The notes beneath the pieces were generated by a model. That model saw nothing but the letters and a program-made list of their open reading frames with translations. It was not told the origin of the DNA and ran no database searches. The position numbers and the translations under genes are program-made. Positions 27,917-35,409 of a stretch of DNA of 64,000 nucleotides are shown here, piece by piece. Origin of the DNA: Chondrinema litorale (GTDB lineage: Bacteria; Bacteroidota; Bacteroidia; Cytophagales; Flammeovirgaceae). Position 1 is the stretch's first letter, and each line of letters opens with the position of its first letter. The stretch is from NCBI RefSeq assembly GCF_026250525.1, contig NZ_CP111055.1:62001-126000 (forward strand), in the 5' to 3' direction.

Positions 27917-29079
27917 CTAAGTACCTGACAAAAAAATAAGGGGCTCATCATCGGATGTTTATTTTTGAGTTACCACACCTAAAATTAACTTCGATGAAAA
28001 GCCATGATAAAAGTAACAAATTAGTATCTATTTTAAAGCAAGAAGTAGGTGGAAATAAAGCTCGTTTATGTATGTTGGGCTATTTAATTACCTCTTTGCT
28101 GAAAGTGCGTAATGTCAATTTTAACCGTTTAGCCTCTGGTTATCATAACGGTGCGCTACTTTCTTCAAAAATACGCAGGATACAACGTTTCTTTGCAGAG
28201 TTTGAATTTCAAGAGTCAGTCTACTGCCAATTGATCATTAAAATGTTACCCCTATCTGGTAAATATCGTTTGAGCCTAGATCGAACCAATTGGAAACTGG
28301 GCAAGCGTAATATCAATATTCTATTCTTATCTGTATTGTATGAAGGAGTGGGTTTACCCGTATTTTGGTGTGTGCTGGGAGATAAACGGGGGAACTCCTC
28401 TCAAACAGAGCGCATAGACCTGTTGGAACGTTTTATGGCACATTTTGGCAAAAACAAGATTGAATATTTGACGGCAGACAGAGAGTTTATAGGGCAGGAA
28501 TGGCTGTCTTTTTTGGCCGCTCACCAACTTCGTTTCTTCATTAGGGTGCGTAATAATATGCATTTTACCCTTTGTAATGGCAAAAAAGTTAAAGCCCATT
28601 GGCTATTGTTAGCACAACCCCTGCATCAAGTTTATTTTCATCCCAAAATCGTTTATTTACAGAACACTTTGGTTTATTATTCTGGGCTAAAATATGTAGA
28701 TCAAAATGGAAAAATAGCCTATCTGATATTAGTATCCTTCCAACAAACAGATTTGAGCTTGCAGGTTTATAAAAACCGTTGGCAAATAGAAACAATGTTC
28801 AGAGCATTTAAATCAGCAGGTTTTCAATTGGAAAATACCCATGTGGTTGATGAGAAAAGACTGGATACCCTCATTAAAGTGATAGCCATTGCATTTATTT
28901 GGTCATACAACTTAGGTATCTACCTGAACCAAAAACATAAGCAAATACCTATCAAAAAACATGGAAGAAGAGCGGTGAGCCTATTTACTTATGGGTTAGA
29001 CTTCTTGACTGAGGCTTTTATTAATAACATTTATAGAGCTATCAATAAGGCTTTATACCTTTTTTTGTCGTGTACTTAG
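27917..29079 (+). mobile_element. IS4-type insertion sequence with 9-bp target duplication
   Basis: The 1163-bp element has imperfect terminal inverted repeats, CTAAGTACCTGACAAAAAAA at the left and its counterpart CTAAGTACACGACAAAAAAA read inward from the right. It is flanked on both sides by AACAAATTT (27908-27916 and 29080-29088), a perfect 9-bp target duplication. One transposase gene fills it, and its stop codon lies inside the right inverted repeat. The intact gene and clean duplication suggest a recent insertion. Confidence 0.93.
27955..29079 (+). CDS. IS4-family transposase
   Basis: This 374-aa DDE transposase has a first Asp in YRLSLDRTNWKLG, a second in IEYLTADREFIGQEW, and Glu in the Y-(2)-R-(3)-E-(6)-K signature YKNRWQIETMFRAFK. 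The ATG at 27955 gives 374 residues; an internal ATG at codon 14 (MKSHDKSNK) is an alternative. It looks intact and is probably active. Confidence 0.92.
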   Translation: MFIFELPHLKLTSMKSHDKSNKLVSILKQEVGGNKARLCMLGYLITSLLKVRNVNFNRLASGYHNGALLSSKIRRIQRFFAEFEFQESVYCQLIIKMLPLSGKYRLSLDRTNWKLGKRNINILFLSVLYEGVGLPVFWCVLGDKRGNSSQTERIDLLERFMAHFGKNKIEYLTADREFIGQEWLSFLAAHQLRFFIRVRNNMHFTLCNGKKVKAHWLLLAQPLHQVYFHPKIVYLQNTLVYYSGLKYVDQNGKIAYLILVSFQQTDLSLQVYKNRWQIETMFRAFKSAGFQLENTHVVDEKRLDTLIKVIAIAFIWSYNLGIYLNQKHKQIPIKKHGRRAVSLFTYGLDFLTEAFINNIYRAINKALYLFLSCT

Positions 29080-29108
29080 AACAAATTTAATATTCAATCT
29101 TACTATGA

Positions 29109-30395
29109 TTATTTATTCAAAACCACTTTAGGATGGAAACTAATCATTAGCCATACCCAATTATTGAATGCTTCATGATCTCCAGCTGCAGCTTTAATAT
29201 ATTCCATAGATTCTCCAGCTAACATTTGAGAGTACCCGATATTTAATACAACATCTTTGTCAAATGTGTAATTATAGACAATATCGAGTTCGGTTCCCAA
29301 GTATTTACTTACTGAAGAAGTTAAATTTTCAGGATTGTAAATGTCGGCTGCACTATTAAATATATGTGTATGAGCAACTAAATTACTATTAGTGTTTACT
29401 TTAAATTTAGTTTTTAAAAATATATCTATTAATCCAGCCACTTTTCCTTGTTGTCCATGGGTATTTCCTACATAGAAATAATCCATAAAACCATAAAACT
29501 TATGATTCGTACCGTAGAGTGGATTGAATGATTTATCATTGATATCATTAATAGATGATCCAGAAAGCATATCAAAACCAAAGGTAATAGGAGTTAATGG
29601 AGTAGGTATGGATAAGCTTGCACTTAACATATAAGCATTTACATCATTTTCTGCAGCATTTTTTCCACTCTGAACATAAGCCTCTGCAGTAAAATTAAAT
29701 TTGTTTAATTTACCACTTGCCATTAACCCATAAGTTTGCCTGAAAGCAATAGAAGAGTCAGATTGAATCTGTTGGCCATCGTTGTGAATAATAGCAGAAA
29801 TTTCGGAATTGTTAAATTTCTTATTTACCCAGATAAATTGCATGGTTTTATAATTATTCAACCCAGTATAGAATGTTTCTGATAACTTTGTGGGCTCAAA
29901 ACCAGATTGATTAAATGCACCTCCTATATCTAATCTAAAATCACTACTATCGGTTTTATAGGAAATCACCAGTGCATCATGACTTCTGCCTTGAGCAGCC
30001 CAATCTAGATCTCCTAGAAACCTTGCGTTATTATAATCAAGATCCATTCTCCCTATTTTGAATTGCCAGTTTCTATTAAGCCGATATAGTCCCCAGGCTT
30101 CATATATGTTGGTAAGTGTACCTGTTTCGGATTTGTATATTTGATCTGTAGATCCCCATATACGGACATCCTGAAAGTTGATCTTTACTTCAAATTTATC
30201 GCTATTGTAATCAGCGAAAAACCTACTTCTTTGTTCAATAAAAAAAGCTGGGTTTCTTTCTTTAGTAGTTAAGGTTTTAAAACCATTTCTAAATTCAGCT
30301 CTAGGACGAATCTGTGCTCCTATTGTAAGTTGACCAAAAGAGTTTATATATAAAATTGAAAAAATTAGACTAAGGGTAATTTTTATCGCTTTCAT
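29109..30395 (-). CDS. Alginate-export-type outer-membrane porin
   Basis: From the ATG that opens MKAIKITLSLIFSILYINSF (30395) the product has 428 residues and a signal peptide ending SFGQ. The rest alternates short beta strands with aromatic girdles (GAQIRPRAEFRNGF, FFIEQRSRFFADYNSD, FEVKINFQDVRIWGS, IYEAWGLYRLNRNWQFKIGRMDL) and ends in MISFHPKVVLNK. This is the pattern of alginate-export (AlgE-like, PF13372) beta-barrels in Bacteroidota. Next to nitrite-respiration genes it may serve as an anion porin; this is an inference. An upstream in-frame ATG (30482) would add 29 residues and hide the signal peptide. Confidence 0.8.
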   Translation of the reverse strand: MKAIKITLSLIFSILYINSFGQLTIGAQIRPRAEFRNGFKTLTTKERNPAFFIEQRSRFFADYNSDKFEVKINFQDVRIWGSTDQIYKSETGTLTNIYEAWGLYRLNRNWQFKIGRMDLDYNNARFLGDLDWAAQGRSHDALVISYKTDSSDFRLDIGGAFNQSGFEPTKLSETFYTGLNNYKTMQFIWVNKKFNNSEISAIIHNDGQQIQSDSSIAFRQTYGLMASGKLNKFNFTAEAYVQSGKNAAENDVNAYMLSASLSIPTPLTPITFGFDMLSGSSINDINDKSFNPLYGTNHKFYGFMDYFYVGNTHGQQGKVAGLIDIFLKTKFKVNTNSNLVAHTHIFNSAADIYNPENLTSSVSKYLGTELDIVYNYTFDKDVVLNIGYSQMLAGESMEYIKAAAGDHEAFNNWVWLMISFHPKVVLNK

Positions 30396-30521
30396 AGTAG
30401 TATATTTTATATTTACATAGGGTATAAATAGGATCCAGTTTAAAGATATATCCATACGCTTAATTATGGCTATAAAAAGCATTTAGAATTACATTATCAT
30501 GTTTTAAGTTAATCGTAAAAT

Positions 30522-31112
30522 TCATCTGTAAACTTTACGATTAATGATTTTTACTTCTCCTTTTTCTTGAAGTGATTTAATACTTCTAATAACAGTTTCT
30601 ACTCTAAGCCCCGTCATATCAGCAATTTGTTGTCTGGTAAGTGATACTTCAAAAAGTTTTTTATTATCTGTCTCTTTGTTTTTAAAATAATCAATGAGAG
30701 ATATAATACGATGTTCAGGTGGATGACTAGCTATTTCTCTCATCATCATTGATTTATAATGCAAGCGATTACATAAAGTTTTCGTAAGCATTTTATGGAT
30801 TTCAAAGTTTTCCTTTAGTAGCAGTAAAAAATTGTCAATAGGTAATTTAAGTATAGTTACATCATCAACTGCAACTGCATTACTAGGATATTCTAAGTCA
30901 GTAAAAAGAGGAGGTTCACCAAAACTTTCCCCTTTATTAAAAATACCCTGAGTAAATTCTTTACCATCAGGGCTGTAATTCACCATTTTTACAGTACCAC
31001 AGTAAATTTGCCAGTAAAATAATGCTTTGTTTCCTTCTCTAAAGATGATTTCATCTTTTTTAAAGAAGGTTTCACTCGCTTCATATTTCTTTAAAACAGC
31101 AATATTTATCAT
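30522..31112 (-). CDS. Crp/Fnr-family transcription regulator
   Basis: The 196-aa product has a cyclic-nucleotide-binding-type beta barrel (about residues 10-110; GKEFTQGIFNKGESFGEPPLF), a dimer helix, and a winged HTH (SLTRQQIADMTGLRVETVIRSIKSL, about 158-182). There are no N-terminal Cys for an FeS cluster, so it is not Fnr itself. It may sense nitric oxide through heme (DNR/NnrR-like), or redox state. It is divergent from the truncated hemoglobin gene. Two copies of a 17-bp palindrome lie upstream of the hemoglobin and nrfH genes and are likely operators for it. Confidence 0.88.
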   Translation of the reverse strand: MINIAVLKKYEASETFFKKDEIIFREGNKALFYWQIYCGTVKMVNYSPDGKEFTQGIFNKGESFGEPPLFTDLEYPSNAVAVDDVTILKLPIDNFLLLLKENFEIHKMLTKTLCNRLHYKSMMMREIASHPPEHRIISLIDYFKNKETDNKKLFEVSLTRQQIADMTGLRVETVIRSIKSLQEKGEVKIINRKVYR

Positions 31113-31179
31113 ACTAAAAAAAAATTTTGACTTTAAAACTCAAAATATAAGTTCAAGAATCAAAATATTTTGAAGTATG

Positions 31180-31206
31180 TTAAAATTGTTATTGTAACAA
31201 TTTTAA
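31180..31206. promoter_or_regulatory. 12-bp inverted repeat in divergent promoter region
   Basis: Perfect arms TTAAAATTGTTA and TAACAATTTTAA flank a TTG spacer. The core TTGTTA-TTG-TAACAA resembles Crp/Fnr operators, in which TTG/CAA half-sites are typical. It lies between the divergent Crp/Fnr and hemoglobin genes, which fits autoregulation. Confidence 0.55.
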
Positions 31207-31250
31207 GTTATACATTATGAGCAAAAATGGGTGTTTCATCTGATTTAAGA

Positions 31251-31267
31251 TATGATCCAGATCATAA
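31251..31267. promoter_or_regulatory. 17-bp palindromic operator, copy 1
   Basis: TATGATCCAGATCATAA lies 116 bp before the truncated hemoglobin start. The same site with one change (T for C) occurs before nrfH at 33038-33054. The shared, palindromic, intergenic position points to a common regulator, most simply the adjacent Crp/Fnr protein. Confidence 0.65.
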
Positions 31268-31382
31268 TGACTTAAAATAAGTTGATATAATTTTGAATAG
31301 ATGGATTAAAAATCTTACAAAGGCTAATTGAGGTAGATTTAAAATCTAAAGTAAATGACTTAACATCCTAATCAATAAATAC

Positions 31383-31763
31383 ATGAAAGACATAGAGAAT
31401 AATTCAGACATACAATTACTAGTAGACGAGTTTTATAAAAAAGTAAATGAGGATGAATTACTTTCCCCAATTTTTAATGAAATAGCTCAAGTAAATTGGA
31501 AGGATCATTTACCTAAAATGTATAAGTTCTGGTCTAAGTTATTATTAGGAGAAAATGAATATCAAGGCAGTCCCTTTGATAAACATATCCAATTACCAAT
31601 AGGAGAAAATCATTTTAATAGGTGGATCCAATTATTTTTGGAAACTTTAGATGCACATTTTGCTGGAAGTAAAGCAACAGAAGCTCGATTGAAAGCACAA
31701 AGCATTGCTAATATCTTTAACTTTAAGATGAAAACTATTCAGGCATCTGGCTATATACGCTAA
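31383..31763 (+). CDS. Group III truncated hemoglobin
   Basis: The 126-aa product matches group III (P-type) truncated globins: DIQLLVDEFYKKVNEDELLSPIF at the N-terminus, HLPKMYKFWSKLLLG, and the proximal His region ENHFNRWIQLFLETLDAHF. In other bacteria this group is often found with nitrate/nitrite respiration and may detoxify nitric oxide or handle oxygen. Here it is first in a unit with the membrane protein at 31780 (16 bp apart), behind a palindromic site shared with nrfH. Confidence 0.88.
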   Translation: MKDIENNSDIQLLVDEFYKKVNEDELLSPIFNEIAQVNWKDHLPKMYKFWSKLLLGENEYQGSPFDKHIQLPIGENHFNRWIQLFLETLDAHFAGSKATEARLKAQSIANIFNFKMKTIQASGYIR

Positions 31764-31779
31764 GTAACTATTAAAGCAA

Positions 31780-33015
31780 GTGGGTAAAAGTACGTTAATA
31801 TTTAAAAGGTGGACTTGGGTATCTTTACTATTCCTATTTGTTGTAACAGGACTAGGGTTATTTCTCAGGTATTTTTATATCCATCCTGTTCCAGGTTTAA
31901 ATTATAAATATTGGTTACACGGGCATTCACACGTAGCCTTTTTAGGTTGGGTTTTTAATGCGCTCTTTGTAGCACTTGTATCAGCGTATATACAAAAAGC
32001 ATATTTACATGTTTTTGACCGGCTTTTTTGGTTTTTGCAATTAACTGTTTTAGGTATGCTTATTTTATTTCCTTGGCAAGGATATGCAGCAGGAAGTATT
32101 ATCGTATCAACTTTACATATTTTTCTGAGTTATATTTTTGTTTGGTTATTTGTAAAACATAGGAAAGAAGAAACCTTTTCAGAAAGTAGATTTCATTTTT
32201 CGTTTACCATTGCCCGATTTGCACTCATCCTAATGGTTATATCTTCTATCGGGCCATTTGCTCTTGGAGCTATTATGGCAAATAATTTAGCAAAGACACA
32301 TTGGTATCAATTGGCTATCTATTTTTACTTGCATTTCCAGTATAATGGATGGTTTCTGTTTGCTGTAATGGCACTTTTTTTTAAATGGTTAGAAGACAAA
32401 AGCTGTAACTACACAAAACAAGATGGTAAAGTATTTTTTTTATTAAATGCCTTATCAGTAATTCCTGCATATGCTGCCTCTGCGCTATGGATACAACCAC
32501 CAATTTGGATCAATGGATTGGCTGGTTTAGCAGCATTCATACAATTAGTAAGTATATATTTTCTATATAATATTTTTAAGTCATTAAAACAGCGACATGA
32601 AATACACACAAATAAAATGGTAGTAATGCTTTGGGTACTTGTTTTTATTTCATTGGTTACAAAAAATATATTGCAAGTTATAGAATCCATACCCTTTATA
32701 GCTGCATTGGCATATCGATTTAGAAATATCATTATCGCTTATTTGCATCTTAACTTTATCGGTATTACCTCCTTCTTTCTATTAGGTTGGTTTATACAAA
32801 TGGGCTGGTTAAACCTTTCACTACTTATCCAAAAAGGAGGTTTGTGGCTATTTGTTGGAGGTTTTATTATAACTGAATTAATCCTTGTTGTACATTCTTT
32901 CTTTAATATGAGTGGCTTACCAGGCTTGAGTAATCTGTTTGATATTTTATTTTTTTTAAATCTTCTTTTATTAGCAGGACTTAGTTTAATCTTTTTTACC
33001 CAAAAACTTGCTTAA
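31780..33015 (+). CDS. Polytopic membrane protein, NnrS/NorB-like context
   Basis: The 411-aa protein has about 12 transmembrane helices. It starts at GTG (31780), 16 bp after the hemoglobin stop. His residues sit in helix-like segments: YWLHGHSHVAFLGWV (about residues 45-59), STLHIFLSY, THWYQLAIYFYLHFQYN and AYLHLNFIG. Clusters of intramembrane His are typical of heme or copper proteins of the heme-copper oxidase and NnrS kind. I cannot name the family with certainty. Its place between a hemoglobin and nrfHA suggests a role in nitric oxide or nitrite metabolism. Confidence 0.65.
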   Translation: MGKSTLIFKRWTWVSLLFLFVVTGLGLFLRYFYIHPVPGLNYKYWLHGHSHVAFLGWVFNALFVALVSAYIQKAYLHVFDRLFWFLQLTVLGMLILFPWQGYAAGSIIVSTLHIFLSYIFVWLFVKHRKEETFSESRFHFSFTIARFALILMVISSIGPFALGAIMANNLAKTHWYQLAIYFYLHFQYNGWFLFAVMALFFKWLEDKSCNYTKQDGKVFFLLNALSVIPAYAASALWIQPPIWINGLAGLAAFIQLVSIYFLYNIFKSLKQRHEIHTNKMVVMLWVLVFISLVTKNILQVIESIPFIAALAYRFRNIIIAYLHLNFIGITSFFLLGWFIQMGWLNLSLLIQKGGLWLFVGGFIITELILVVHSFFNMSGLPGLSNLFDILFFLNLLLLAGLSLIFFTQKLA

Positions 33016-33037
33016 AAGGAGTGTTTTTTTGACTCAT

Positions 33038-33054
33038 TATGATTCAGATCATAA
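33038..33054. promoter_or_regulatory. 17-bp palindromic operator, copy 2
   Basis: TATGATTCAGATCATAA differs by one base from the site at 31251-31267. It lies about 150 bp before the nrfH start. Confidence 0.65.
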
Positions 33055-33201
33055 AAGATGGGTATTATGCTTTTATAACTTTAACTTTTTGAAATACTTC
33101 AGTTTAAAAAGTGAAGTAGTAATTTTTTTTTGAAATATTTTTTTGTACATTAAAATTAGTACTTCTTCGCAAGAATAAATTGTTAGAATTTATATTAGAT
33201 T

Positions 33202-33813
33202 ATGGCATTCTTTCATAGACTTATTCCTCCAAAGCAATGGCAACCAGCAGTGATAATACTGTTGGGTATAATGGTTGGACTAGGTGTATACATAGCTAAA
33301 ATATCTAATGTTACTTCATATTTGACAGACGATCCGAAGGCATGTATCAACTGCCATGTAATGACCACTGAATACATTACTTGGAATCACAGTGCCCACC
33401 GTCAGGTAGCAACTTGTAATGATTGTCATGTACCCCATAACAATGTATTTGAACAATATGCATTTAAAGCCAAAGATGGGCTTTATCATGCTACTATTTA
33501 CACCTTAAGAACTGAACCACAAGCCATCATTATGCATGAAGCAGGGCAACAAGCAGTACAATCAAATTGTATTAGGTGTCATTTTGATCAGGTAACTGAT
33601 GCCCAAAGTGCTTCATGGGTACAAAGTCATTTAAATGATCGCTTAGATAGAACTTGTTGGGAATGTCATCGTGAAACACCACATGGCAGGGTAAAAAGCC
33701 TTTCAGCAGTAGGCTTTCATTTAGATCCTGTTCCTATAAAAGAGCAACGTAAACTATTTATACCTGAATGGCTAAAGAAAGCCACTGAAACTAAAGATGA
33801 AGCCCATGAATAG
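33202..33813 (+). CDS. nrfH: Cytochrome c nitrite reductase, quinol-oxidising subunit
   Basis: The 203-aa product is a NapC/NirT-type tetraheme cytochrome: one N-terminal membrane helix (about residues 14-32) and four CxxCH motifs, CINCH (48-52), CNDCH (72-76), CIRCH (123-127) and CWECH (152-156). NrfH takes electrons from menaquinol and passes them to NrfA on the periplasmic side. The nrfA gene overlaps its 3' end. The shared 17-bp operator upstream suggests control by the Crp/Fnr regulator. Confidence 0.95.
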   Translation: MAFFHRLIPPKQWQPAVIILLGIMVGLGVYIAKISNVTSYLTDDPKACINCHVMTTEYITWNHSAHRQVATCNDCHVPHNNVFEQYAFKAKDGLYHATIYTLRTEPQAIIMHEAGQQAVQSNCIRCHFDQVTDAQSASWVQSHLNDRLDRTCWECHRETPHGRVKSLSAVGFHLDPVPIKEQRKLFIPEWLKKATETKDEAHE

Positions 33814-35311
33814 CAAAGTGAAAAACTGGTTACTTTTTATTGCAACGGTTGCTATAGTAATACTATTAAGTTTGTTAGCAAACAGTATAATAAGTAGAAA
33901 GACTGAAAGTCAGTTTGCTTATCAACCACAGGTTCAGATCGAAGAAAATGAACCACGAAATGCAGTATGGGGTGAAAATTTCCCAAGACAGTATCAATCC
34001 TTTATGCGAACTCAGGATACATCGTTTACAAGTTATTTAAATGGCTCAAAACTTAGAGATGCCCTTGAAGAAGATCCAAAACTGGTTGTATTGTGGGCAG
34101 GATATGGCTTTTCAAAAGATTATAATCAACCCAGAGGGCATGCTTATGCAGTGGAAGATATTCATAACACCTTAAGAACAGGAGGGCCAACTGGTCCTGG
34201 AACAGGCCCAATGCCTAGCACATGTTGGACATGTAAAAGTCCAGATGTACCTCGTTTAATGAATGAAATTGGTATTACAGAATTTTATGAAGGAGCTTGG
34301 GCAGATAAAGGAGCACAGATAGTAAATCCTATTGGTTGTGCAGATTGCCATAATCCCAAAACCATGTCGCTTCAAATATCAAGGCCTGCTTTAATTGAAG
34401 CATTTCAGGCAATGGGTAAAGATATTAATCAAGCTACCCACCAAGAAATGAGATCGCTCGTATGTGCGCAATGTCATGTGGAATATTATTTTAATAAAAA
34501 CTTACCGGATAAAAAGGGTGTCCCTTATTTAGTTTTTCCATGGAAAGATGGTACTTCAGTAGAAGCAATGGAAAAGTACTACGATGATTTAGAATTCTCA
34601 GATTGGACACATGCACTAAGTAAAACTCCAATGTTAAAAGCGCAACACCCTGGTTACGAATTATTTTCAACTGGCGTGCATGCAAAGAGAGGAGTGAGCT
34701 GTGCAGATTGCCACATGCCTTATAAGGCAGAAGGAGGTCAAAAGTTTACCGATCACCAAATTCGCTCTCCATTAGCCAATGTTGCAAACTCATGTCAAGT
34801 ATGTCATAGACAAGAAAAAGAAGATTTAATACAAGATGTATATGATAGGCAATCCAAAATAAAAAAGATTCAATCTAATCTAGAAGAATTAATTGTTCGA
34901 GCACACGTAGAAGCAAAAAAAGCTTGGGATTTAGGAGCAAGTGAAGAACAAATGACCTCAATATTACAAGATATCAGACATGCGCAATGGAGATGGGATT
35001 ACTCTATTGCCTCACATGGAGGGTCTTTTCATTCTCCAGTAGAAGTCAGTAGAATTGTAAGTACTGCCACTTCCATTGCGCAAGATGCACGAATCAAATT
35101 AGCCAGATTGCTTTCTGAATTAGGTTATAATGAAGAAGTACCTTATCCAGATATCACAACAAAGGCTAAAGCGCAGGCATTTGTCGGTTTGGATATAGAA
35201 AAGCTAGAAGAAGAAAAAGAAATATTCAAAGAAAACATCATTCCTAAGTGGTTAGAAGAAGCTAAGAAGAGAGAGAATCAAAGAGAGGTTAAGCGTATAA
35301 CTATGAATTAA
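33797..35311 (+). CDS. nrfA: Ammonia-forming cytochrome c nitrite reductase
   Basis: This 504-aa pentaheme enzyme has the catalytic heme site CWTCK (143-147), with the Lys ligand typical of NrfA, and four CxxCH sites: CADCH (181), CAQCH (223), CADCH (302) and CQVCH (333). An N-terminal hydrophobic helix (about 9-30) serves as signal or anchor. It reduces nitrite to ammonium with six electrons. The ATG at 33797 overlaps nrfH by 17 bp; an ATG three codons later overlaps by 8 bp. A hairpin follows the stop. Confidence 0.96.
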   Translation: MKPMNSKVKNWLLFIATVAIVILLSLLANSIISRKTESQFAYQPQVQIEENEPRNAVWGENFPRQYQSFMRTQDTSFTSYLNGSKLRDALEEDPKLVVLWAGYGFSKDYNQPRGHAYAVEDIHNTLRTGGPTGPGTGPMPSTCWTCKSPDVPRLMNEIGITEFYEGAWADKGAQIVNPIGCADCHNPKTMSLQISRPALIEAFQAMGKDINQATHQEMRSLVCAQCHVEYYFNKNLPDKKGVPYLVFPWKDGTSVEAMEKYYDDLEFSDWTHALSKTPMLKAQHPGYELFSTGVHAKRGVSCADCHMPYKAEGGQKFTDHQIRSPLANVANSCQVCHRQEKEDLIQDVYDRQSKIKKIQSNLEELIVRAHVEAKKAWDLGASEEQMTSILQDIRHAQWRWDYSIASHGGSFHSPVEVSRIVSTATSIAQDARIKLARLLSELGYNEEVPYPDITTKAKAQAFVGLDIEKLEEEKEIFKENIIPKWLEEAKKRENQREVKRITMN

Positions 35312-35328
35312 TCTTTCTTGTTAAGGGA

Positions 35329-35354
35329 GAGCCTATCAATATTTTGATAGGCTC
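35329..35354 (+). terminator. Hairpin after nrfA (terminator or attenuator)
   Basis: Perfect 10-bp arms GAGCCTATCA/TGATAGGCTC with a 6-nt loop lie just after nrfA. There is no T run, so it may be an RNA-stabilising or processing hairpin that separates nrfHA from ccsBA. Confidence 0.6.
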
Positions 35355-35409
35355 ATTAGTGCCATTTAAAAAGAAATATATTTTTAATCCATATCATTAA
35401 TCTTTCATT

